Shown: piece after piece, positions 1 through 5,918 of the stretch | How the letters are laid out: each line of letters opens with the position of its first letter | Numbering within the stretch: the stretch's first letter is position 1 | Assembly: GCA_043784465.1 (NCBI GenBank) | Contig: JAYVYJ010000156.1 | Coordinates: 1 to 8,863 of the forward strand | Reading direction: 5' to 3' | Source: Roseiarcus sp043784465 | GTDB lineage: Bacteria; Pseudomonadota; Alphaproteobacteria; Rhizobiales; Beijerinckiaceae | DNA: 8,863 nucleotides | Notes under the pieces: generated by a model | What the model was told of the DNA's origin: nothing | The model's input: the letters and a program-made list of their open reading frames with translations, nothing else | The model's database searches: none | Position numbers and translations under genes: made by a program

Positions 1-81
1 GCGCCTCACCACGAGGCCGGCTGGTGGCACCGGCCAGAGCCCGCGCCGAAGCATCGGGCCATTTAGTGCGGGGACCAAACG

Positions 82-279
82 TCAGATTTGATCCACTAGA
101 TCCGACAGTTCCGGTTCTATTCGCGGCGTTGACGGAAGCCAGACGCCTTTTTTCAACCAATGAAGAGCTTGAGCACCGAATACAAGCAGCCCGGACAAGA
201 TCAAAAAGCCGCCCACCGTACGCACAGCGTTACGAAGAATTTGCTTAAATCTGAAAGACAAAGCGCTCTTCATTTCCAT
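82..279 (-). CDS. Small single-span membrane protein, hypothetical
   Basis: This gene encodes 65 residues. The N-terminus is basic (K, R, R, K, R among the first 20). It is followed by a hydrophobic stretch at about residues 22-41 (VGGFLILSGLLVFGAQALHW), long enough for one transmembrane helix, and then a polar, acidic C-terminal tail ending in LVDQI. The layout suggests an inner-membrane peptide with a short tail, but the family is not recognised and no function is claimed. A GAGG about 12 nt upstream can serve the first ATG; a second in-frame ATG follows two codons later. It lies outside the island, left of the tRNA-derived attachment site. An ORF on the other strand covers the same bases, but only this strand gives a clear membrane-protein pattern. 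Confidence 0.55.
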   Translation of the reverse strand: MEMKSALSFRFKQILRNAVRTVGGFLILSGLLVFGAQALHWLKKGVWLPSTPRIEPELSDLVDQI

Positions 280-301
280 GGTAAGAGCGCCTCATTCACT
301 G

Positions 302-388
302 TTAAGCTAATTCCAGGTCCTGCACGCGGCCCATGATGTCTACATCGGCGTCAGGAACAAGGACCACCTCAGCAGCTACCTCTTCCAT
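302..388 (-). CDS. Possible 28-residue acidic peptide
   Basis: A short reading frame starts with ATG directly after AAGAGG and ends TAA, 22 bp before the membrane-protein gene on the same strand. The peptide begins MEEVAAEVVLVPDADVDIMG and is acidic. It could be a small upstream gene of a two-gene unit or the remnant of a longer gene, because a stop codon closes the frame just upstream of the ATG. On the opposite strand a 45-codon frame (333-470) overlaps it, so neither can be called firmly. No family is recognised. Confidence 0.2.
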   Translation of the reverse strand: MEEVAAEVVLVPDADVDIMGRVQDLELA

Positions 389-602
389 GACCTCTTACGT
401 CCGGAGCGGCTTGTTGGCGGGGTTCGGGCCGTTCATCTACTACCTCGACCCTCGGCCTAGCGCTTTATGAAATCACGGCTGCGTGACCATGAACATTCGA
501 CATCGTTCGCCGCAAGCGAAATCAAAGTGTGGGACCAAATGTGGGACCATTGAGGGCCCGCCAAATTAATTTGCTGATAACATTGATCTATTTCTTATAG
601 CT
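389..602. other. Non-coding junction-flanking stretch
   Basis: I see no convincing gene here. The only structure is the tandem 12-bp-period repeat at 528-549, listed separately. The opposite-strand 45-codon frame ending at 470 has no family resemblance. The stretch ends at the CCA end of the tRNA-Thr fragment. Confidence 0.5.
528..549. repeat. Tandem direct repeat TGTGGGACCA, period 12
   Basis: TGTGGGACCA occurs at 528-537 and again at 540-549, exactly 12 bp apart. A degenerate third version (GTGCGGGGACCAAAC) lies at 66-80. The pair sits 54 bp outside the tRNA-derived attachment site. Short, tandem, one-helical-turn-spaced repeats beside the core are the usual form of arm-type binding sites for tyrosine integrases. 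That role is inferred. Lying outside the island, they may belong to a neighbouring or former element. Confidence 0.5.
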
Positions 603-649
603 TGGTGCCGCAAGAGGGATTCGAACCCCAGACCCCCTCATTACGAATG
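603..649 (-). other. Attachment site: 3' half of tRNA-Thr (CGT)
   Basis: On the minus strand these bases give an anticodon loop TTCGTAA (641-647; anticodon CGT, threonine), a 3' anticodon-stem side, a variable region, a T-loop TTCGAAT (619-625), a 3' acceptor strand TTGCGGC (607-613), discriminator A and CCA (603-605). The 5' side is not a tRNA: only two base pairs of the anticodon stem form and the D-arm is absent. This is the duplicated 3' end left when an island integrates into a tRNA gene. The fragment's upstream side faces the integrase, so the island lies to the right. One T-stem pair (T49-C65) is mismatched, which shows some decay. A 7-bp match to the 5' acceptor strand (GCCGCAA on the minus strand) lies at 673-679. 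Confidence 0.8.
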
Positions 650-764
650 TCACGGCCTCAGTTTGATATACCTTGCGGCGATCCGCGAGGGTCAGCAAAT
701 GCTTGCAATTTTCGGGCGTTTCACTCCATGTTGTTTGCGCCACCCTTACAGAGTTTGATTTCCC

Positions 765-786
765 GTGGCGACAACGGTGGCGACAA
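765..786. repeat. Tandem repeat GTGGCGACAA, period 12
   Basis: GTGGCGACAA occurs at 765-774 and again at 777-786, with a partial GGCGAC continuing inside the integrase gene. The 12-bp period equals that of the repeat on the other side of the attachment site. It lies between the tRNA fragment and the integrase start, where arm-type integrase sites or an autoregulatory site are expected. The repeat also encodes the repetitive extension (ATTVAT) obtained if the integrase is started at the upstream GTG, which is one reason to prefer the ATG at 786. Confidence 0.5.
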
Positions 787-2147
787 TGGCGACTTTGACG
801 AAAACGACTGTTAACGCCCTGCCCTCGCGGGACAAGCCCTATATCGTCTTCGACGGCGGAAAGGACGTTCCCGGCTTTGGCGTCCGGGTAATGCCGTCCG
901 GCCACAAATCATTCATCCTCGAATACCGCCCGCGCGACGCGGGAGAGGCCGCCAGCCGGGCAATTCCCAAGAAGCGTTATGCCCTTGGCGCGTTCGGTCC
1001 CCTGACGGCGGACGCGGCTCGCAAGAAAGCTATCGCAGCCCTGGTGGACATTCGGGCGGGTGGCGATCCGCAGGCCGCCCGGGGCGCCAAGAGGGCCGCC
1101 GCGACCGTCTCGCAACTGATTGACGCCTTCGTCGCGGGCCACGTCGAGCTTCAGTGCAAGCCGAAGACGGCTGAGGCGCATAAAGGCGCCCTCGAAAGGC
1201 TCCGCGCGGCGCATGGGCCGCTCAAGGCGTCCGCGCTCACTCGCAGTCAAGTCGCGCAGATCCACGCCAAATATTCCGCCACGCCGTTCGCGGCGAACCG
1301 CTTCTTAGCCGTCGTCTCCAAATGCTTTTCGTGGGCGATGGCGCGGGGCTACGTTCCCGACGGCTCGCCGAACCCAGCCGGCAAAATCGAACGCTACAAA
1401 GAGCACAAGCACGAGCGTTTCTTGACGCCCGAAGAGCTTGGCCGCTTAGGCGACGCCTTGCGCGAGGCCGAGGGGGCTGGCGTGCTTTGGCGCGTCGATC
1501 CATCGAAGGCCAAGGCCAGCCGAGCGCCGAAATCCGAAAACCGCCGCGTTACGCTTGACCCGCACGCCGTCGCGGCCGTGCGGCTGCTTGTGCTGACGGG
1601 CGCGCGCCTGCGCGAAGTGCTCGACCTCCAATGGCGGCATGTCGACGAAGGGCGGGGACTCCTGCTTCTGCCCGATAGCAAGACCGGCGCAAAGACAATC
1701 TATCTGTCGACGGCGGCCCAAGCCGTTCTCGCCTCTATCCCGCGCGTCAAAGGAAACCCTTACGTCATCGCCGGCTCAAAGGACGGCGCGCCGAGGGCCG
1801 ACCTCAAAAAGCCCTGGCGAACGATCTCCCGCGCGGCGGGTCTTGAAGACGTCCGCCTTCACGATTTGCGCCACAGCTTCGCCAGCGTCGGCGCCGGCGC
1901 GTCTCTTGGCCTTCCCATAATCGGGAAGCTGCTAGGCCATTCGCAAGCCGCGACGACGCAGCGCTACGCGCATCTCGACGCCGACCCGATGCGGCGCGCG
2001 GCAAATACAATCGGCGCGGCTCTCTCGGCCGCGATGGCGCCTGCGCCGTTGGGGCTCGCGGGCAGGGATGCCGCGACCTTGCCCGCGAAGCGTCGACAGA
2101 CCCCGGCCAACGGGTCGCGCGTCATCCGCGGGCGTCAGTTTCGTTAG
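786..2147 (+). CDS. Tyrosine recombinase (island integrase)
   Basis: This is a site-specific recombinase that inserts and excises the island at the tRNA-Thr 3' end. It has an N-terminal arm-binding region like that of P4-type integrases (LTKTTVNALP, then VPGFGVRVMPSGHKSFILEYR), a central core-binding SAM-like domain, and a C-terminal catalytic domain. Numbered from the GTG at 765, the catalytic set is visible: R281 (TGARLREVL), K306 (DSKTG), H366 and R369 (HDLRHSF), H392 (LLGHSQ) and nucleophile Y401 (TTQRYAHL). Length (453 residues from ATG 786) is near the usual figure for the family, and the gene is intact. The GTG at 765 would add seven residues encoded by a DNA repeat, so the ATG is preferred; neither start has a strong ribosome site. 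It is transcribed away from the attachment site, toward the replication genes. Confidence 0.93.
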   Translation: MATLTKTTVNALPSRDKPYIVFDGGKDVPGFGVRVMPSGHKSFILEYRPRDAGEAASRAIPKKRYALGAFGPLTADAARKKAIAALVDIRAGGDPQAARGAKRAAATVSQLIDAFVAGHVELQCKPKTAEAHKGALERLRAAHGPLKASALTRSQVAQIHAKYSATPFAANRFLAVVSKCFSWAMARGYVPDGSPNPAGKIERYKEHKHERFLTPEELGRLGDALREAEGAGVLWRVDPSKAKASRAPKSENRRVTLDPHAVAAVRLLVLTGARLREVLDLQWRHVDEGRGLLLLPDSKTGAKTIYLSTAAQAVLASIPRVKGNPYVIAGSKDGAPRADLKKPWRTISRAAGLEDVRLHDLRHSFASVGAGASLGLPIIGKLLGHSQAATTQRYAHLDADPMRRAANTIGAALSAAMAPAPLGLAGRDAATLPAKRRQTPANGSRVIRGRQFR

Positions 2148-2151
2148 TACA

Positions 2152-2165
2152 GACGCACTAGCGTC
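2152..2165. terminator. Weak hairpin after the integrase
   Basis: GACGC-acta-GCGTC forms a 5-bp stem with a 4-nt loop, starting just after the integrase stop. There is no T-run behind it, so it is at best a weak or Rho-assisted end point. It may instead be a small operator. Confidence 0.2.
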
Positions 2166-2219
2166 AACGCTGCAAATACTTGCGATCAGAGCGAAAAGGC
2201 AGATTTTGAGAAATTTTAA

Positions 2220-2252
2220 TTGACATATGCTACCGCAACAAACATGTATGTT
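2220..2252 (+). promoter_or_regulatory. Putative promoter and inverted-repeat operator of the replication operon
   Basis: A consensus -35 TTGACA (2220-2225) follows an AT-rich stretch. No good -10 lies 16-18 bp downstream: the 17-bp position reads CATGTA, and a better TATGTT lies at 21 bp. The inverted repeat AACAT-GT-ATGTT (2241-2252) sits exactly where the -10 should be. A strong -35 with a poor -10 and an overlapping operator suits a switchable promoter controlled by a repressor or by the AlpA-like protein downstream. This is a sequence-based inference only. Confidence 0.4.
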
Positions 2253-2328
2253 GAGCGACGTCTCCATGAAGCATGAAATTTGAAGATGAGCGGAAGCGGT
2301 TCGCGCCCCTCTCACACCTGGATTTTTC

Positions 2329-2604
2329 ATGCCTCTCCCGGACGCTTCGGGCGCCCCCGCGCCCGCATTCAAGCCCCCCGCCGATCTTCAGCCCGCCTCT
2401 GGCGATGATCTCGTAAACACTGCCGAAGCCTCTAAAATCACCACTTTGGCGGTATCGACACTGGAAACCCTTCGCTGTCGTGGCGGAGGACCGCCCTTTT
2501 ACAAGATTTCGCGCAGGGTCGTTTACCGTCGCTCTGACTTGCTCGCCTTCGCGTGCGGCGCGGGCCTCCGGGCGTCGACTTCGGACGTTGGGGTGTCGAA
2601 GTGA
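2329..2604 (+). CDS. AlpA/excisionase-like HTH DNA-binding protein
   Basis: This 91-residue protein has a Pro/Ala-rich lead of about 27 residues and then a MerR-like winged helix-turn-helix of the HTH_17 type at about residues 28-74. It begins LVNTAEASKI, has the STLETLRCRGGGPPFYKIS stretch and ends in the typical VVYRRSDLLAF. In phage satellites and islands, such proteins (AlpA, Xis-like) activate the integrase or early operon or act as a directionality factor in excision. It is the first gene of a coupled operon: its TGA overlaps the GTG start of the next gene. A modest CTGGA lies 6 nt before the ATG. Whether it binds the inverted repeat upstream at 2241-2252 is unknown. The HTH call is firm; the exact role is inferred from position. 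Confidence 0.75.
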   Translation: MPLPDASGAPAPAFKPPADLQPASGDDLVNTAEASKITTLAVSTLETLRCRGGGPPFYKISRRVVYRRSDLLAFACGAGLRASTSDVGVSK

Positions 2605-2879
2605 GCCACCCCGGAAACGCCGCCCCGGCCACGCCTGAAAAGGCAAGCGCTGCCCCCCCGCTAGTCCGTGTATTGACGATCCTTGCTGATCTTGTTGAGC
2701 CGAAATCGCTTGGCGCCAACGACGTCGCGCGCAGCCGAGCGGCAATGGCCTGCGCAAATTTTTTCCTTTGGTTGGTTGGCGATCGATCACCGGAAGTCCT
2801 GAACGCTCTCCCCATAGAGCGCCACGAGGCGCTGCAGCGCGCCAAGCTGGCAGAGGCGGAGCCCGAAGGTGAGGCATGA
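2601..2879 (+). CDS. Hypothetical 92-residue protein of the replication operon
   Basis: I chose the GTG at 2601 because it overlaps the previous stop as GTGA, a classic coupling arrangement; a longer frame from 2553 would run deep into the HTH gene. The protein has a disordered Ala/Pro-rich start (about residues 1-20). A largely helical middle follows, including PPLVRVLTILADLVEP and AAMACANFFLWLVGD, and the tail is acidic. No motif or family is recognised. Its stop lies inside the start region of the primase-helicase gene (11-bp overlap), so it is translated together with replication functions. It could be an accessory replication factor or a small regulator. Confidence 0.65.
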   Translation: MSHPGNAAPATPEKASAAPPLVRVLTILADLVEPKSLGANDVARSRAAMACANFFLWLVGDRSPEVLNALPIERHEALQRAKLAEAEPEGEA

Positions 2880-5037
2880 GCCCCCCGCACCGCCCTCTGT
2901 GGCTGCAACGCCCGTCGCAATTCCTCGCGATGTAGGTCCGCCGTCCGGCGAGGAAATGCTCGCCCGCGCGGTCGCGCTTGCCGCGATCGGCTTCTCTGTG
3001 TTTCCGATCACAGCGGGCGCCAAAATACCGCCGATAACAGGTTGGCCCGATCTCGCAACGACTGACCCGGACGAAATTCGACGCCTGTGGACGCATGATT
3101 TCTGGCGCGCCTGTCTGCGACCGCGAGGCGAGGGGACATTACAATGCGCATTCATCGCCGCCGAGCGGGCGAAGGCGATCGAGGCCGCGCGCGCCAAACC
3201 ACTCGGCGAGCCTGCGCCGTCCAACGTCGGGATTCACACCGGGCGCCTGCTTCCAAACGGCAATCGCATTCTCGTCGTCGACCTCGACACGAAAGGCAAA
3301 GACGCCACGGCGCGCACGCCCGGTTACCCCTCCGCGACGGTGAATGAGCGCTATGCCTCGCTGGCAGCCGCGATCGGCGAGTCGCTTCCGAAGACGCGCA
3401 CTTCGCGGACGGCGAGTCGCGGCCTTCACCTGATCTTCCAATATGCCGGCGATATTGAATGCCCCTCGCCGGTTGGTCTGCTCCCAGGCGTCGATATCCG
3501 TGCGCGAAGCGCCTACATTCTTGCGCCGGGGTCATGGATCGAAGGGAAGGGCTTTTACGCTTGGGAGACGGGCCACGGCCCCGATGATCGCGACTTGGCC
3601 GAGGCGCCGGAGGCGCTCTTGCGGTTCTGCAATGCGGGGCCTGTCCGCCCCGCCGCAGAGCGCAAGGCAAAGCCGCCCGCCTGCGAACTCGACACGCCCC
3701 TCGCCTTTGCGTGCGCTCGCCTTTGGCTTCGCGACGACGCGCCCGAAGCGGTCGAAGGCGACGGGGGCAGGCAGACACTGAAGCGCGTCATTCAACGGCT
3801 CGGCGACTTCGGCCTTTCCGCAGACGGCACCCTAGATCTTCTCAATGAAGAGGGCGGCTGGAACGAAACAAAAGCCTTTCCATCGTTTGACGCCGGCGTC
3901 GATGACTCGGACGGCATGACGCGAATGGTTGAAGACCTCTTCGCCAATAACCGCGACAAGCCGCTCGGCTGCGACGCGCCGCGCGACGTGCGGGACACTT
4001 TCGAAGCGGTCGAAGGGGTCGACGGCCCCACGGCGCCTGCGCCGCGCTCTTCGCCCCGGTGGTTCTTCGGCCCAGACCTCACAGAGGATATGCGCGCCAC
4101 GAAATGCGAACCTTTGATCGAAGGCCTGATCGACAAGAAGACGTTTGCGCTGATTCTTGGGGAGCCGAAACAGGGAAAGACGCATGTCGCCCTATCGATG
4201 GTGGCCGCGATCTCACAAGGTGTAAGCTGGGGAGGTCGACCGACAGCGCGAGGGCTCGCCAGCTACTTCGCCGGCGAAGGCGGCGACGACGTGAAGCGCC
4301 GCGCGCTCGCACTCACCGGGGGGCGACCGCCTTCGGAATTCCCGTTCGCTCTGTTCCCGGGGCAATTCAATGTTGTGACGCCCGCCGGCGTTGACCAGAT
4401 TTTGAAGGGTATCGACGGCGCGGCCAAAGCCTCTGGCTTCGACCCGGTTACGATCTTTCTCGATACCCTTAGCCGCGGATTTGGCGGGCAGAACGAAAAC
4501 GAGTCTGCGGCCATGGGCCTCTTCGTCGCGGGAGTTGACAAGATACGAGAGCGCACCGGCGCGAACGTCACTGTGCTCCACCACTATGGAAAGACCGTAG
4601 CGAACGGCGCGCGCGGGCACTCCTTGCTTCGCGGCGCGTATGACACATGCTTGGAGGTCGCGGGCCGAAAAGTGACCGTCGTGGAACAGCGCGCCATGAC
4701 TCCCGCGCCCGCCGTCTCTTTCCAAATCATAACGAAATCGGTCGGGCCGAATAGCGAGGGCAAGATGGTCGAGACGGCCGTCGCGGAGATCCACGCCACG
4801 GCATTTTCAGAGCCTGTGGCCCTGTCCGCCGCCTCGCAAATCGCGCTCGACCACTTCGACGCACTCGCTGCCGATAGCCCGACCGGCGTTGTCGCAGGCG
4901 CCGCATGGAATGCTCGGCTTAATCTGGCGAGGGGCGGAAAGGGCGTCGCGAAAGCCACGCTTTCGGGATGGCGAAAGGCGTTGATCGAAGCCGCGCTGAT
5001 CGAAGCATGTGGCGATGATCAATGGACGCGCACATGA
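2869..5037 (+). CDS. Primase-polymerase / RepA-like helicase replication protein
   Basis: This 722-residue replicase of the element would initiate and prime its own DNA synthesis. N-terminal half: a bifunctional primase/polymerase (prim-pol) domain at about residues 28-255, opening with ALAAIGFSVFPI. It has a metal-binding VVDLD (D138, D140), SRGLHLIF with H187, and GVDIRARSAYILAPGSW (D209). C-terminal half: a RepA/AAA_25-type ATPase at about 412-600 with Walker A GEPKQGKT (431-438), Walker B TIFLD (528-532), and HHYGK (571-575) followed by RGHSLLRGA. The tail (about 650-722) is predicted here to form a winged helix (ATLSGWRKALIEAALIE) that could bind the repeats just downstream. The start is GTG 2869, with GGAG 7 nt upstream; an ATG at 2876 is in another frame. 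It is coupled to the preceding gene and ends beside the repeat block at 5062. All core motifs are intact, so it is probably active. Confidence 0.9.
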   Translation: MRHEPPAPPSVAATPVAIPRDVGPPSGEEMLARAVALAAIGFSVFPITAGAKIPPITGWPDLATTDPDEIRRLWTHDFWRACLRPRGEGTLQCAFIAAERAKAIEAARAKPLGEPAPSNVGIHTGRLLPNGNRILVVDLDTKGKDATARTPGYPSATVNERYASLAAAIGESLPKTRTSRTASRGLHLIFQYAGDIECPSPVGLLPGVDIRARSAYILAPGSWIEGKGFYAWETGHGPDDRDLAEAPEALLRFCNAGPVRPAAERKAKPPACELDTPLAFACARLWLRDDAPEAVEGDGGRQTLKRVIQRLGDFGLSADGTLDLLNEEGGWNETKAFPSFDAGVDDSDGMTRMVEDLFANNRDKPLGCDAPRDVRDTFEAVEGVDGPTAPAPRSSPRWFFGPDLTEDMRATKCEPLIEGLIDKKTFALILGEPKQGKTHVALSMVAAISQGVSWGGRPTARGLASYFAGEGGDDVKRRALALTGGRPPSEFPFALFPGQFNVVTPAGVDQILKGIDGAAKASGFDPVTIFLDTLSRGFGGQNENESAAMGLFVAGVDKIRERTGANVTVLHHYGKTVANGARGHSLLRGAYDTCLEVAGRKVTVVEQRAMTPAPAVSFQIITKSVGPNSEGKMVETAVAEIHATAFSEPVALSAASQIALDHFDALAADSPTGVVAGAAWNARLNLARGGKGVAKATLSGWRKALIEAALIEACGDDQWTRT

Positions 5038-5061
5038 GCGCCGAGCCGAAGCGGGGCTTTT

Positions 5062-5301
5062 TGGTTCGGATTTCGCCGCCGAACCATGCCCGAGCTTGGT
5101 TGGTCGCGAACACCGTTTTTGAGCCGAGTTCGGTTGGTTCGGATTTGGTTCGGTTTTCGGGCGACTATCGGAGATGCCATATTTTGCTGGGGTTTCCGAG
5201 GGGGGTTCGGTGGGTTCGGATTTGGTTCGGCTACCCTCAGGCCAAATTGGCAAGTGGTTCGGTTTTTTTCTCCACCCTAAGGGGGAGAAAAAACCGAACC
5301 A
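5062..5301. repeat. GGTTCGG iteron-like block, putative replication origin
   Basis: GGTTCGG occurs on the plus strand at 5063, 5136, 5147, 5204, 5213, 5224 and 5256, and as its complement CCGAACC at 5079 and 5294. A near copy (AGTTCGG) is at 5127. In two places three heptamers are arranged with starts 9 and then 11 bp apart, giving a 27-bp module at 5127-5153 and 5204-5230 that differs at only two bases. The copies lie 77 bp apart, which is not a multiple of three, so they are not conserved as protein code. TGGTTCGG (5062-5069) pairs with CCGAACCA (5079-5086). Elsewhere I noticed the heptamer only singly, at 421 and 7225. Placement directly behind the replicase gene suggests an origin or replicase-binding site. 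That function is inferred. Confidence 0.7.
5255..5301. promoter_or_regulatory. Large near-perfect hairpin closing the repeat block
   Basis: TGGTTCGGTTTTTTTCTCC (5255-5273) pairs with bases 5284-5301 along 18 bp, with one bulged T. The top can close further through CCC-TAA-GGG. The outer part of the stem is the same GGTTCGG heptamer as in the iterons, and the inner part is a T/A tract flanked by CTCC/GGAG. No T-run follows on either side, so it is not a standard Rho-independent terminator, although it may still end the replication operon transcript. A single-strand initiation or priming structure for the upstream prim-pol is a reasonable alternative. Confidence 0.65.
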
Positions 5302-5412
5302 GCCCGCCCGGTCGAACTTCGTTTCAAAATAGCCCCCGCCGCCCCTCGGCTCCGAACGCGAAGTCGGCGGCGTCGGACGCCTCACGAAAGTCACCCCCTC
5401 GGAGACGCATCT

Positions 5413-5757
5413 ATGAGAAAGACACGACGCCTCGGTTCAGCGCCTCTTCACGGCGGCTGTCTCTTTACGGGAAGCCGGCGCTATCGCCCGTTCCCAAACA
5501 GCGGCCTCTTGGCCCCGCCCGCTCTCGCTTTCGATCATGAGGCCCCGCAGCCTGAAGCGGAGCCGCCTCGGTACACAATGCTCCCTTTAATCCCCGCTCA
5601 GGACTACCCCCTCGGGGATTGGGAAAGTGTAGGCGCGCCGCTACTCGCGACCTATCCCCCTTTCGGCGATATTCGCGAGAACTACGACGCACATTTTGCA
5701 AGGCGCATCGCGGATCCGCCGAGCGGGCTCGAGGGGCTGCGAACTCCGCCGATTTGA
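5413..5757 (+). CDS. Hypothetical 114-residue protein
   Basis: The start is an ATG with GGAG (5401-5404) at a good 8-nt distance. The first 50 residues are rich in Arg, Pro and Ala and look disordered. The second half (about residues 54-104; TMLPLIPAQDYPLGDWESVG, then YPPFGDIRENYDAHFARRI) has a composition like a folded protein. No family is recognised. It lies between the putative origin and the terminase-like gene, on the same strand as both, in the position where satellites carry phage-interference or regulatory genes. Nothing in its sequence supports a specific role. An internal Met56 (5578) is a less likely start because it lacks a well-placed ribosome site. Confidence 0.5.
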   Translation: MRKTRRLGSAPLHGGCLFTGSRRYRPFPNSGLLAPPALAFDHEAPQPEAEPPRYTMLPLIPAQDYPLGDWESVGAPLLATYPPFGDIRENYDAHFARRIADPPSGLEGLRTPPI

Positions 5758-5850
5758 CCTGGCGCGAAAGTTTCCGGAGCGACGCCCACTCGGCGAAGCC
5801 CCGACGATCGACGCTGTAGACGCGCCCCGATTAGCCGATATGCGCGTTCA

Positions 5851-5867
5851 ATGTTATATTATAACAT
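5851..5867. promoter_or_regulatory. 17-bp perfect palindrome, operator over a -10 element
   Basis: ATGTTATATTATAACAT is perfectly symmetrical around T5859. It is strikingly AT-rich within GC-rich surroundings and lies 51 bp before the terminase-like gene. TATATT (5855-5860) and TATAAC (5860-5865) each match the -10 consensus at five of six positions, and TTAGCC (5831-5836) could be a poor -35. A dimeric repressor or activator bound here would cover the promoter. The half-site ATGTT/AACAT also occurs, in the opposite arrangement, at 2241-2252. Confidence 0.55.
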
Positions 5868-5918
5868 CCGACGCCCCCGGCGCTTGCGCAGCGGTCGCGC
5901 AGCCGAAAAGCAGGAAAA

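Noticed and set aside
24..248. 74-residue plus-strand ORF opposite the small membrane protein
   Set aside because: It has no recognisable motif, while the opposite strand gives a clean membrane-spanning pattern with a sensible start.
602..814. Plus-strand ORF of 70 residues starting MVPQEGFEPQTPSLRM
   Set aside because: This is the well-known spurious reading of the antisense of a tRNA-Thr 3' end; the bases are explained by the tRNA fragment.
2230..3096. 288-residue minus-strand ORF
   Set aside because: It is antisense to three overlapping, well-supported genes, and its Arg/Gly-rich composition is typical of a shadow frame in GC-rich DNA.
5062..5301. CRISPR-like array
   Set aside because: The repeats are 7-bp heptamers at 9- and 11-bp steps with one module duplication. 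There are no 25-40 bp repeats with regular unique spacers and no cas genes nearby.
4807..5394. 195-residue minus-strand ORF across the repeat block
   Set aside because: It overlaps the end of the firmly assigned primase-helicase antisense, and its product is low-complexity Pro/Arg/Lys/Glu produced by the repeats.
5034..5540. ORF of 168 residues whose ATG overlaps the primase stop as ATGA
   Set aside because: The overlap looks attractive, but the frame runs through the repeat block, whose copies fall in different reading frames. The product has an Arg/Ser/Pro-rich tail, and there is no ribosome site before the ATG.
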